This document shows, in pieces, positions 18,977 to 27,128 of a stretch of 45,094 bases of DNA. Origin of the DNA: Desulfuromonas sp. CSMB_57 (lineage in GTDB: Bacteria > Desulfobacterota > Desulfuromonadia > Desulfuromonadales > Syntrophotaleaceae); NCBI RefSeq assembly GCF_020194955.2, contig NZ_JAFCIY020000020.1:1-45094 (forward strand), read 5' to 3'. Position 1 is the stretch's first letter; every line of letters starts with the position of its first letter. The notes beneath the pieces are model-generated. The model made no database searches. It was not told the DNA's origin and saw nothing but the letters and a program-made list of their open reading frames with translations. A program made the position numbers and the translations under genes.

Positions 18977-19342
18977 AAGGCCCCGTCCATACGAAAGTCT
19001 TTACGGGGCAACACACAACGGCGGAACAGGCCTTTTATCTTAAGGAAGTTTTATTGACGAGCCAAGCATTAAACTCTAACAATCTTTCATTGTGCAAAGA
19101 ACCACCCTTCCGGATTAAAGCAGAGAAATCCGACTCTCGAGTCTAAGAGTGCGGCTCGTTCCTCCGCAAAAGTCATAGGACAGGAAGATCCTTTCAATTC
19201 CTGTTTTTCGATTAAGAGAATGGAATTTACGAGGAATCTTGATAAGATCTAAAGGCCGATTCAATGCAAGGCAATCAATTTTTTATAAATAATTTTTCAG
19301 TATTCTGCCTTCACGATGTACGGCGTCAAGAGAGGTCCTGCT
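18977..19342. other. AT-rich intergenic stretch
   Basis: 366 bases between divergent genes with no credible frame. The part 19265-19310 is very AT-rich (TTTTTTATAAATAATTTTT), a likely promoter area for the gene at 19343, but no confident -35/-10 pair was found. Confidence 0.4.
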
Positions 19343-19771
19343 ATGAACACCGACAACCGGCATTTCTGGGCGGAAAGAATCGTCGTCAAACAGATCATCG
19401 CCTTCATGTCCATCATAATATTTATTCTACTCAATGAAGTTTATAGTTTCTACAACTTACTGATTGATGACCCTCTGGCATCGAATCTTATTACGAAACT
19501 GATTCTGGACGGTATGTTTGTCTTCTTGGTCGGTTTGTATATCGTGAATCATACCCAAAGGATGTTGCGTCGCATGAAAAGTCTGGAAGGGGTTTTGCCG
19601 GTTTGTTCGGCTTGCAAAAAAATCAGGGACGACGATAACCGCTGGCACGAATTTGAATCGTACATCAGTAACAAGTCCGAGGTGACATTCACCCATGGCA
19701 TTTGCCCGGAATGTGTGCAGGAACTCTATCCGGAGTTCTCTGAAAAACTCCTTCGAATGGATGAAAATTAA
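19343..19771 (+). CDS. Two-TM protein with C-terminal CxxC...CxxC module
   Basis: 142 residues. Two hydrophobic helices (IIAFMSIIIFILLNEVY and LILDGMFVFLVGLYIV) precede a cytoplasmic tail: LPVCSACKKIRDDDNRW, HEFESYISN, and THGICPECVQELYPEF. That tail is the conserved module found at the C-terminus of many deltaproteobacterial PAS or histidine-kinase proteins; the two CxxC pairs and His could bind a metal. Here it is attached only to a membrane hairpin with no sensor or kinase. ATG 19343 has AGAGG upstream and is preferred over 19316. Function unknown; a signalling role is an inference. Confidence 0.8.
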   Translation: MNTDNRHFWAERIVVKQIIAFMSIIIFILLNEVYSFYNLLIDDPLASNLITKLILDGMFVFLVGLYIVNHTQRMLRRMKSLEGVLPVCSACKKIRDDDNRWHEFESYISNKSEVTFTHGICPECVQELYPEFSEKLLRMDEN

Positions 19772-19931
19772 AAGGCTTCATGTTTCACTTCCCTATTTGT
19801 CAAAATTCCGGCCGACCTGATTGGTTCGATTAACGGGTTAATTGGGGGGCACGAATCTCGATCCGTGACGTACATATCCATCGTCGTCGGAACGACAGCA
19901 TCGAACAAATAAAGGTGCGACAGGAGGCAAC

Positions 19932-20150
19932 GTGAAGGATACCGTCATTTTTCAGGGCGTAACCCAGTTCACGACGGAAGATGGAACCGCCGTCCGGGCC
20001 ATCAACCAGGGCGGCGGGCAGTTTGAAATCCAGATCCGGCACGATGAGGTTTTTGTCCCTGCCGGCGTCGTCTGTCTGGTCGGCCAGGCAACCCCGGCCA
20101 AAATCTGGGCCGCCTACCGGGCTCTCTCCGCATTCGGAGCGGGAGGGTGA
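19932..20150 (+). CDS. Small protein coupled to the ADP-ribosylglycohydrolase-like gene
   Basis: A 72-residue protein starting at GTG with AGGAGG five bases upstream. I do not recognise the family. The sequence looks like a small beta-rich fold: TVIFQGVTQFTTEDG, then FEIQIRHDEVFVPAG and VCLVGQ, followed by a short Ala-rich helix. Its TGA overlaps the GTG of the next gene (GTGA), a hallmark of translational coupling, so it probably works with that enzyme. Confidence 0.65.
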   Translation: MKDTVIFQGVTQFTTEDGTAVRAINQGGGQFEIQIRHDEVFVPAGVVCLVGQATPAKIWAAYRALSAFGAGG

Positions 20151-21277
20151 CGCCCCTGGCCAGCGACCCCAATGGCGCCTTTCGCGTGCTGCAGAGGCAA
20201 CGCGCCCGGGCGGCCCTCGCCTCTTTGTTTGTGGGGGACGCTCTGGCCATGCCGGTGCACTGGTACTACCATCCCGGCGATATTGAACGGGCCTTTGGCG
20301 GCGGCATCCGGAAACTGGAAGCCGCGCCCATCTTTCATCCCACCTCGATCATGTCCCTGCACTCCACCCGCCAAGGGGGTCGTTCAGGTCGGGGGGAGCA
20401 AGGAGGAGTCAAAAATCCGGAGATTGTCGGCGAGGTCATCCTCAAGGGCCGTCGACACTTGTGGGATCAGCCCAACCGGCACTACCATCACGGCATGCAG
20501 GCCGGTGACAACACTCTCAATGCCCACTGCGCCCGGGTGCTGATGCGCTCTCTCATCGCCCATGACGGTTGCTATGACCCGGACCATTTCCTGGCGGCCT
20601 ACATCGAGTTCATGACCGCCGCTCCGCCCCGCCACAATGATACCTACGCCGAGTCCTGGCACCGCGGATTCTTCGCCAATCTGGTGGCAGGAAAACCGCC
20701 CCGCCAATGCGGCGCCGTCACTCACGACACCCCTTCCATGGGGGGACTGGTCCCTCTCGGCCCTTTGGCCATTCATCAATTTCTGCAGGAGCAGGATGGT
20801 CCCCAAGTCTGGGCGACCTGTCGCACCCATCTGTTTCTGACCCATCCGGACGAAACCCTGGCCCGGATTGCCGCGGGCTATGTGGCGCTGCTTGGCGACT
20901 TGCTGAATCGCCCACCGGATGAGGATCCCAAACCTTTGCTGCAGAGCGCCGCCCGCAAGACCCTGGATCTGGATCTGGAAAGCTTGGCGCGTCGCGCCCG
21001 TGTTGACTGCGATGTGGTCGGCGGACGGTATTCCACCGCCTGCTATATCACCGATTCCTGGCCGAGCGTGTTGTATCTCGCCTACAAGTACCTGGATGAT
21101 CCCAAAACGGCCCTGCTGGCCAACACCAACCTGGGCGGCGATAACGTCCACCGCGGGGCAGTTCTGGGGGTCATTGTCAGCCTGGCGTGCGGAAAATCGG
21201 TGGAGGAGTGGTTTGAACAACTGTTGGAGTCTGAGGCCATCACAGCGGAGATTGCCGCGCTGCTGGCCGTTAGGTGA
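20147..21277 (+). CDS. ADP-ribosylglycohydrolase-like protein, non-canonical metal site
   Basis: 376 residues of the ADP-ribosyl-glycohydrolase (DraG/ARH) fold, whose members remove ADP-ribose from proteins or nucleic acids using two metal ions. Family blocks: ASLFVGDALAMPVHWYY at the N-terminus, HGMQAGDNTLNAHCARVLM, and NLGGDNVHRGAVLGVIVSL near the end. In the classical enzymes the middle block contains D-D-T and the last one G-G-D-x-D-T-x-G-A; here they read GDNTL and GGDNVHRGA, so several metal ligands differ. This block pattern is shared by a sub-branch of the family as I remember it, but its activity is unknown to me. The start GTG overlaps the upstream stop. Confidence 0.85.
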   Translation: MTPLASDPNGAFRVLQRQRARAALASLFVGDALAMPVHWYYHPGDIERAFGGGIRKLEAAPIFHPTSIMSLHSTRQGGRSGRGEQGGVKNPEIVGEVILKGRRHLWDQPNRHYHHGMQAGDNTLNAHCARVLMRSLIAHDGCYDPDHFLAAYIEFMTAAPPRHNDTYAESWHRGFFANLVAGKPPRQCGAVTHDTPSMGGLVPLGPLAIHQFLQEQDGPQVWATCRTHLFLTHPDETLARIAAGYVALLGDLLNRPPDEDPKPLLQSAARKTLDLDLESLARRARVDCDVVGGRYSTACYITDSWPSVLYLAYKYLDDPKTALLANTNLGGDNVHRGAVLGVIVSLACGKSVEEWFEQLLESEAITAEIAALLAVR

Positions 21278-21398
21278 AGTGTTGCCCGCCCTCTAGATCT
21301 GCCGGCGAAACCGGCTTGTAACCTGCTTTGACCAGGACAGCGTCCAGCATCGGCCACAGATCAGAAAGGAACCGTACCGCACGGCAGGAATTCGGGGA

Positions 21399-22405
21399 TT
21401 GCCGGCAATCATGGCAGATATGGGGTTCCCCGACCGAGCCGGGCTTTCTTTTGAATCCGTGATCTGGCCTGACGGACCTATTTGTCCCCATTGCCATGGG
21501 GATCAAGCCTGGAAGCTCCGCAGCCCCAAAACCCAGGCAGGTCTTTACGAATGTGCCGAATGCGGCAAGCAGTTTACGGTCACGACCAAGACGCCTTTCC
21601 ACGGGACCAAGCTGAGCTTATGGCTGTGGTTGCAGGCGAGGTACTCGTTGATCTTCTCCAGCAAAGGGGCCTCATCGGTATTTATTGCCAAGTGGCTGGG
21701 GATATCCCAGAAATCCACCTGGAAGATGCTGCACGCGTTGCGCACGGTCATGGTTGTCCATCAAGCTGCTCTGCCTAAATTGCAGGGCATTGTCGAGTTG
21801 GATGAGAAATACTTGGGTGGCAAACCCCGTTATCGGTCAGGCGTCAAACATAAGCGCGGCCGTGGCACCCAAAAGGGCGGTATTGCCGTTGCCGTACAAC
21901 GTCACGGGCCGGTGCGGGCCACACCTGTTGCCGGTGACAGTGTCTCTGTGCTGCAACCCCTTATCCAGAGAGTTGTCAGCGACCAGGCCCATCTTATGAG
22001 CGATGAACTCCATGCATATCGCATCATCGGACGGGATTTTGCTGCCATGATACCGTCAGCCATGGTCAGAAAGAATTTGCTCGTGGTCTCGTACATAACA
22101 ACACCGCCGAGTCGTACAATGCTCTTTTGGAACGAGCCAAGCAGGGCGTTTACCACTGGATGAGCAACGGCCATCTGCCTCTTTACATCTCTGAGGCGGC
22201 TTGGCGCTGGAACCAACGCGTCCCGGTGACAAAAACCATTCAACGCGGGAAAAACCGGGGCCGTATTCAAGCGGTGACGAAGCCTTTGCCGCTACTTGAG
22301 CAGTTCAAGGCGCTGTTACGGTTTGCCCCAAGTTGCCAGATCCGCAGAAATAAAAATTCCGGTATTCGCCTTCTTCCAGGGGCCTTACCTTTGTTTGGGT
22401 TATAG
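21399..22405 (+). pseudogene. IS1595-family transposase, frameshifted
   Basis: The first frame (to about 22048) has an N-terminal zinc ribbon (CPHCHGDQAW ... CAECGKQF) and the DDE-type start GIVELDEKYLGGK, a hallmark of IS1595/ISXO2 transposases; the text continues to HLMSDELHAY. Just before the block HDTVSHGQKEFARG the reading frame moves. The rest (HNNTAESYNALLERAKQG, VYHWMSNGHLPLYISEAAW) is in the second frame and runs to 22405. Restoring one base near 22048 joins the two without a gap, so this is a one-base deletion. Terminal inverted repeats were not identified, so element ends are unknown. Confidence 0.88.
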
Positions 22406-22437
22406 TTCCATTAAAAAAACCAGGAAGGAGCCCTTCT

Positions 22438-23409
22438 ATGCGTACCGATTTTCCCAAACCGTACTTTATCCGATCGAACGGCATTCGCTTGGCCGTGTAT
22501 GAACAGGGCAGCGGGTTTCCGGTGATTTTCTGCCACGGATTTCCGGAACTGGCTTTTTCGTGGCGCTATCAGTTGCCGGCGCTGGCGGCCGCTGGATTTC
22601 GGGCCATTGCCCTCGACCAGCGCGGTTACGGAAGGTCCAGTAAGCCCGATTCGGTAGCGGAGTACGACATCCCGCACTTGGCGGCCGACTTGATTGCTGT
22701 GCTAGATGCTCTGGGTTTGGAAAAAGCGGTGTTTTGCGGCCATGATTGGGGCGGCCATCTGGTCTGGGAAATGCCGATACTACATCCTGAGCGGGTGGCC
22801 GGAGTCATCGGACTCAATACGCCGCATCGCTATTTTCGGCGCATGGGCGAAGACCCGGAGACCTGGGTGCGTAATCATTTCAGCGCCGGCAATTACCGGT
22901 TGGCCTTTTTGCAGGAGGGAATCGAGAATGAACTGCCGGCAGAGCTTTTGCCCCGATTTCTCGGGGGCTTGTTCAGAGTCCGTCCTCTGACCATGGCTGA
23001 ATTTCGTGCCGCGCCCGCGGCGGTCCGCAATCTCGAGTGGGAATTCATTCTGGCCTCCGCCCTTGCCCCGGAACCGGCCGGCAATCCATTGATGTCGCCG
23101 GAAGATTTGCACGTCTATGTCGAGGCATTTTCCGGTGGGGGATTGACCGGCCCCATCAACTGGTACCGCAACCTGCACAGGAATAACCAGGTTCTTGCAG
23201 GCACCAGCGATAAAATAACGGTGCCGTGCCTCATGCTTTCCGCAGAAGACGACATCTTTTTACCGCCGGAATTGGCAGAGAACATGGAGGAATATGTTCC
23301 CGACCTGGAAAAAGGCCTGATCCGCGAATGCGGTCACTGGACCCAGCTCGAAAAGCCCGACGAGGTCAACCGTTTGCTCATCGATTGGCTGGGGAGAAGG
23401 TTCGCTTAA
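22438..23409 (+). CDS. Epoxide-hydrolase-like alpha/beta hydrolase
   Basis: 323 residues. It has the oxyanion motif HGFPE, the nucleophile Asp in CGHDWGG, the acid Asp in SAEDDIFLPP and the base His in CGHWTQLEKP. A cap contains YVEAFSGGGLTGPINWYRN, in line with soluble epoxide hydrolases, whose cap tyrosines hold the epoxide. AAGGAG precedes the ATG. Haloalkane dehalogenase is the main alternative, but the HGFPE motif and the cap favour an epoxide substrate. It follows the IS1595 remnant by about 30 bases and could have been acquired with it. Confidence 0.87.
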   Translation: MRTDFPKPYFIRSNGIRLAVYEQGSGFPVIFCHGFPELAFSWRYQLPALAAAGFRAIALDQRGYGRSSKPDSVAEYDIPHLAADLIAVLDALGLEKAVFCGHDWGGHLVWEMPILHPERVAGVIGLNTPHRYFRRMGEDPETWVRNHFSAGNYRLAFLQEGIENELPAELLPRFLGGLFRVRPLTMAEFRAAPAAVRNLEWEFILASALAPEPAGNPLMSPEDLHVYVEAFSGGGLTGPINWYRNLHRNNQVLAGTSDKITVPCLMLSAEDDIFLPPELAENMEEYVPDLEKGLIRECGHWTQLEKPDEVNRLLIDWLGRRFA

Positions 23410-23657
23410 AATTTCACTGCCACCCGGAAGACCAACGAAGGGCTGATGCCATAGTGCACATCCATCTCGGTTTTACTGAAGCCTGGGGCGAGGATCCGTG
23501 CCACCTCCGCCATGCTCTCCGTCTGCCGGCCAAAATGATGCAAGGCATTGATGATCACGAATGCGGCATCCACAAAGGGCAGCCGCGCGACATCAGCCCG
23601 CACCATTTTGTGCTTACTGGCGGAAAATGTGTTCGCCTGCTTACACCACATACGCAA
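23406..23657 (-). pseudogene. Fragment of a SAM methyltransferase, apparently fused to another tail
   Basis: 83 residues. The middle (VRADVARLPFVDAAFVIINALHHFG, in part) matches the post-motif-I/II region of class I methyltransferases, followed by ESMAEVARILAPG (motif III-like). The Rossmann GxGxG motif is absent, so the N-terminal half is lost. The last part, FSKTEMDVHYGISPSLVFRVAVKF (in part), does not continue a methyltransferase. It resembles the C-terminal strand of an outer-membrane beta-barrel (alternating residues, final Phe), suggesting a deletion joined two genes. Its stop overlaps the hydrolase stop on the other strand. Confidence 0.55.
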
Positions 23658-23706
23658 CCTAAATACTTTCTAGTGGTGTAAGCATTCTTCCCTTTTTACA
23701 CCACTA
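23639..23706. repeat. Triple TTACACCAC element (inverted plus direct copies)
   Basis: GCTTACACCAC (23639-23649) and GTGGTGTAAGC (23673-23683) are an 11-base perfect inverted pair, 23 bases apart; a third copy, TTACACCACTA, lies at 23696-23706, in the orientation of the first. The last copy lies 22 bases before the ATG of the 106-residue protein, over the likely promoter. Another CTTACACCAC occurs at 30981-30990. An operator for a repressor, or recombination sites, are the main readings. Confidence 0.6.
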
Positions 23707-23727
23707 AGTTATATTATCTGCAGGAAT

Positions 23728-24048
23728 ATGGTGAAAAAAGACAAAGTGCTGTCCGGGATGCTCCAGGATGAAATGGAGCGTTGTGAGCGTTTGGCGAACT
23801 CCCTGAAGGAGGCTATTTCCGAGTTGCCAAAGGGGTCGCTGCACAAACGGCGAATGCGGTACAAGAAAAAGGAATTCGTCTATCATTATCTCAAGCTTCG
23901 AGACGGTTCTAAGAGTGTTTACAGGCATGTGCCGGAAGGTGAGGCGGAACAACTGGAAAAGCAGATAAACGAGCGCCGTAAAAAAGAAGGGAATTTGAAG
24001 GAAATCAAGAATCGAATCAAATATTTGAAAAAATTGCTAAGGTTGTAG
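23728..24048 (+). CDS. Small charged coiled-coil protein, unknown function
   Basis: 106 residues, Lys/Glu-rich, with predicted helices 5-35 and 68-106 flanking a short strand region (FVYHYLKLRDGSKSVYRHV). The pattern of an N-terminal helix, ELPKGSL, a Tyr-rich beta hairpin and a C-terminal helix resembles small uncharacterised proteins of mobile elements, but I cannot name a family. The AT-rich promoter carries the TTACACCAC repeats, which hints at autoregulation. No partner gene is coupled. Confidence 0.6.
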   Translation: MVKKDKVLSGMLQDEMERCERLANSLKEAISELPKGSLHKRRMRYKKKEFVYHYLKLRDGSKSVYRHVPEGEAEQLEKQINERRKKEGNLKEIKNRIKYLKKLLRL

Positions 24049-24102
24049 GACGACGCCTGCGGAGTGACCCGGCTGCCGGGGGGCAACGAGGGAGGGGTGA
24101 TC

Positions 24103-24864
24103 GTGCTCTCCAACTTTATCAGCAACCGGCAGTGCAGTATCGTCTGGCCTTTTTTTGATCCCTTCGATACTCACTGGCTGCGCCCGGACATTCTAGCCTT
24201 TCAGCGGTTGGCCGACCATTGTCACGCCAAGCGCCTGATGAACCGGGGCTCGGTCCTGACCTGGTTCGAACACGAGGCGGAGGCCGACGCGAGTCGCAAC
24301 CTCCAGCCCTGTCCACCGACCCTGCGTCTGGGACTGGAGGAAGACGAGGAGGAAAGACCAGGCCTGCCCTTTACCTACCGCAAACCGCTCATCTGCCATG
24401 ACGGCACACAACCCCGGATCGAATGGCAGGGGCGGCCTCTGGCGTTCGCGGACATGACCGTCGCTCTTATCGCCCATTACGAGATGAAGCCGCGCATGAT
24501 CGATTTTGCCATCGACCACGAGCGGGAGTTGTATAAGTTCGGCCGCATCCTTGCCACCGGCACCACCGGCCACGAAGTGCTCGCCGCCACCGGCCGCAAA
24601 ATGGAAAAGAAGATGGTCCGGTATCATTCGGGGCCCAAGGGCGGCGATATCGAAATCGCCACGGCGATTCTCTACGACCAGTGCCATGTGGTCATCTTTT
24701 TTGTCGACCCCCTCAACCCCCATCCCCACATCGAGGATGTGCGGGTGGTATTCCAGTCCTGCATGTTCAAGGACCAAGTGGTCATGATCACCAACGAAAT
24801 GCACGCCCGAGAATTCATGTCCCGGGTGGTGCGAGGCAAGGAAGCCCTGACCCTCTATTCATAA
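24103..24864 (+). CDS. Divergent methylglyoxal-synthase homologue with N-terminal extension
   Basis: 253 residues. The C-terminal 140 match methylglyoxal synthase, which makes methylglyoxal from dihydroxyacetone phosphate: ALIAHYEMK, GRILATGTTG, SGPKGGDIEI, VIFFVDPLNPHPHIEDV. Compared with the E. coli enzyme, the residues equivalent to His19, Asp71, Asp91, His98 and Asp101 are kept, but Asp20 is Tyr (AHYE instead of AHDH). About 110 extra N-terminal residues (start LSNFISNRQCSIVWPFF) resemble nothing I know. GTG 24103 is chosen because GGGAGG lies seven bases upstream; the longer GTG at 24064 lacks this. Activity is uncertain. Confidence 0.8.
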   Translation: MLSNFISNRQCSIVWPFFDPFDTHWLRPDILAFQRLADHCHAKRLMNRGSVLTWFEHEAEADASRNLQPCPPTLRLGLEEDEEERPGLPFTYRKPLICHDGTQPRIEWQGRPLAFADMTVALIAHYEMKPRMIDFAIDHERELYKFGRILATGTTGHEVLAATGRKMEKKMVRYHSGPKGGDIEIATAILYDQCHVVIFFVDPLNPHPHIEDVRVVFQSCMFKDQVVMITNEMHAREFMSRVVRGKEALTLYS

Positions 24865-24916
24865 CCCGCGATGCTTCCTGTGTCACAGGCCAACGATCTA
24901 CAGAAAGGAGTTCGAA

Positions 24917-25279
24917 ATGTCCAAGCAGGATACCTGTTGTTCGATCGCGCCCTATTTTAAGGTGCCGGCGCAAAATCTGGTCCGATTCAAAGACCTCTGC
25001 GCCAGGTTCGTCGAAACGACGGCGCAGGAAGTCAAATGCCTCTACTACGGCTTCTCCTTCGACGGTAACCAAGTGCATTGCCGAGAAGGCTACGCGGATG
25101 CGGACGGCCTGCTCGCCCATCTGGACAACGTCGGCGCCCTGCTGCAGGAAGCCCTGCAACTGGCCGAAATCACCCGCCTGGAAATTCATGGCCCGGCCGA
25201 CGAACTGGACAAACTGCGTGGCCCCCTGGCGGAGTTGAATCCGCAATTCTTTACCATTGAATGCGGCTTCCGAAAATAA
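24917..25279 (+). CDS. ABM-fold (dimeric alpha/beta barrel) protein
   Basis: 120 residues with a perfect AAAGGAG six bases before the ATG. The pattern PYFKVPAQNLVRFKDLCARF, YYGFSFDGNQVHCREGYADA and LLAHLDNVGALLQEALQLA is that of the antibiotic-biosynthesis-monooxygenase/stress-responsive barrel fold. Many members act on quinones or other aromatics without a cofactor; others bind heme. The gene follows the methylglyoxal-synthase-like gene by 52 bases on the same strand, so the two may share a transcript. Substrate unknown. Confidence 0.75.
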   Translation: MSKQDTCCSIAPYFKVPAQNLVRFKDLCARFVETTAQEVKCLYYGFSFDGNQVHCREGYADADGLLAHLDNVGALLQEALQLAEITRLEIHGPADELDKLRGPLAELNPQFFTIECGFRK

Positions 25280-25425
25280 ACGACGGCCGCGAACCCGCGC
25301 CGCAGCCTGTAATCGGCACCCAACCTCGGCGAACCATTTACGGCGGCGTTGCTTCACCGCAGCCTTTGTTTGGTGGATAGCTCCGGAAAAGTTGGTAAGT
25401 GACCTTGGATCTGATGGAGGCGATC

Positions 25426-26793
25426 ATGGGTCGACCTAGATCGGTTTTCGGGATTGCTGTTTTGGCGGTCATTCTTATCGCGGTCGGGCTGGTGATATTC
25501 AAGGGAAGGCCCTATCGTGACAAAAGCCATGAAGACGAAAATGCGGCGCAAGGTCGCTGGTCGGCAGCTTCCGACACGCCAAACCATGGGGCGGCAGGGG
25601 CTCTGACGCCGCCGCAAGGCTTCCGCCGAATGCGGCATGGGGCCGGCAGCGGTGAAGTGTGGGTATGGGATCAAGGCGGGAACAATTCTTCGCGGCGCGC
25701 TCTGCTTGAAACGGTAAGCCGCCTGAGTGATGTTTTTCAGGAACGGCCGGTTTTGCATGCCATCATCGGCGACGCCGGGGACCGGGAGACCCGGGCCCTG
25801 TTCAGCGCCCGTCATGGCGGCAGGGAAGTGCGGGGGCTGTTGGTTGCGGCCGGTAAGGAGCGCGGTTTCGTTTCGGTTTGCCTGTTCGATACTCCGGCGG
25901 ATCTGCCGGCCTCCTTCCAACCCATGGTGCAGGCCGCAGCCGGACAGTTGCCTGCCATGACCATGCCGGAACCGCCACGGTCCCGGCCGATTGCCTGGCA
26001 GCGGGTCCCCCTGCCTGATGGCAGCGGCAGCATGCTGCTGCCATCGGATTGGAGCATCGTCGGGGCCAGCAAGGGTATGGTGGACGCCGTCGGGCCCGAC
26101 GGCAGCATGGTGAGTCTGGGTATTCATGGTCCGGTATTGACACCGGAAATGGGCCAGGTCTACAGCCAGATGCCGGGTGCCACCGTACGTATGCCGGTTG
26201 CGCCTTACACCGATCCGGTCACCGCACTGCAAAACCTTTTTCCGCAATTCGGCTACCAGGCACCGCAACGGATCCTGCGCTTGATCGAGAGCGCCCCCAC
26301 CCCCTGGCCCCACGGCGGGCAAGCGGCCTTTATCCATTTTGACTGGCAACAGGGGCAGGGCAATCAGGCCCGGAACCATACCAGCCTGGCCCTGTTTGGC
26401 GTCATGCCGGGCTATGGTCAATGGACGTTTTATCTGTCCATCGTCTCGGCGCCGAGCCAGTTGTTCTCTCAGAATTTGCCCATGCTGATGGAAATTTGGA
26501 AAAACTGGCAGGTCGCCGACCACGTTCACCAGGAACGTATGAACAAAGCGGCGGCCGATATGCGGGAGATCGGCAACATCATTCAGCAGACCCATGCCCA
26601 GCGGCAGCAATCCCAGGATCGGATGGCTGCCAATTGGACCGAGGTATTTCGTGATCAGACCTTCCTCGGTGATACGCAGTTGGGAGAACGCTACAGCGTG
26701 CCATTGACCCAGGTCAATGACTGGACTCGCGAACTCAACCGGGCGGCGGGGTATGAGCGGTTTCGCCATATCCCGCTACGTGATATGCAATAG
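25426..26793 (+). CDS. Membrane-anchored protein of unknown function (455 aa)
   Basis: Residues about 8-25 (VFGIAVLAVILIAVGLVIF, in part) are a single N-terminal membrane helix with RP upstream, suggesting a periplasmic body. The rest has no family I recognise: a region rich in beta strands (GEVWVWDQ, VLHAIIGDAG, GLLVAAG), a second set (RVPLPDGSGSMLLPSDWSI) like PsbP/DUF1795-type strands, and a Gln-rich helix (QQTHAQRQQSQDRM) near residue 395. ATG 25426 with GGAGG five bases upstream is preferred to GTG 25399. It ends just before two terminator-like hairpins. Confidence 0.7.
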   Translation: MGRPRSVFGIAVLAVILIAVGLVIFKGRPYRDKSHEDENAAQGRWSAASDTPNHGAAGALTPPQGFRRMRHGAGSGEVWVWDQGGNNSSRRALLETVSRLSDVFQERPVLHAIIGDAGDRETRALFSARHGGREVRGLLVAAGKERGFVSVCLFDTPADLPASFQPMVQAAAGQLPAMTMPEPPRSRPIAWQRVPLPDGSGSMLLPSDWSIVGASKGMVDAVGPDGSMVSLGIHGPVLTPEMGQVYSQMPGATVRMPVAPYTDPVTALQNLFPQFGYQAPQRILRLIESAPTPWPHGGQAAFIHFDWQQGQGNQARNHTSLALFGVMPGYGQWTFYLSIVSAPSQLFSQNLPMLMEIWKNWQVADHVHQERMNKAAADMREIGNIIQQTHAQRQQSQDRMAANWTEVFRDQTFLGDTQLGERYSVPLTQVNDWTRELNRAAGYERFRHIPLRDMQ

Positions 26794-26850
26794 CCCGGCG
26801 CATAGTATGCGCATTCTAGCCGCCTCGGTGGCGCCGACTTTTAAGACATG

Positions 26851-26894
26851 AAAAAAGGGCCTATTTCATCCGTCAGGTGAAGTGGCCCTTTTTT
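26851..26894 (+). terminator. Bidirectional terminator hairpin, copy 1 of a duplicated element
   Basis: AAAAAAGGGCC (26851-26861) pairs with GGCCCTTTTTT (26884-26894), with an inner TTCA/TGAA stem. The A and T runs make it usable in both directions. A near-copy lies at 28401-28441, and flanking bases (GACATG before, CGCA after) are also shared. Confidence 0.8.
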
Positions 26895-26973
26895 CGCATT
26901 GAAGGGAATATGGGAAAAGATAAAATTTTTAAAATTTTCCATGAAAATCTCTAAGAAAAGCAATTAGTACCAG

Positions 26974-27005
26974 AAAGACGCCCCAACCCAGTGCGTCTTT
27001 TTTTT
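26974..27005 (+). terminator. Rho-independent terminator
   Basis: AAAGACGC (26974-26981) pairs with GCGTCTTT (26993-27000) and is followed by eight T's ending at 27005. It is a second stop signal between the 455-residue protein and the Fur promoter. Confidence 0.75.
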
Positions 27006-27062
27006 GTTCAGGTGGGAATTAAATTTCAGGGTTAATCAGAAAAGAATTTGCAGAAACAGTGC

Positions 27063-27111
27063 TTGCATGCCAGGCCTGAACGAGGTATGATTCCTAAATA
27101 GTAATTATTAC
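27063..27111 (+). promoter_or_regulatory. Promoter and Fur/PerR-type box of the regulator gene
   Basis: TTGCAT (27063-27068) and TATGAT (27086-27091) are 17 bases apart, near-consensus sigma70 elements. Just after the expected transcription start, GTAATTATTAC (27101-27111) is a perfect 5-1-5 palindrome like a PerR/Fur-family box, suggesting autoregulation. Its position would block the early transcribed region. Confidence 0.65.
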
Positions 27112-27128
27112 GAATGGAGTTTCCTCTG

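Noticed and set aside
25354-26769. 471-codon minus-strand frame opposite the 455-residue protein
   Set aside because: No start signal, and the text is rich in P, R and H; the plus-strand gene has a GGAGG and a membrane helix.
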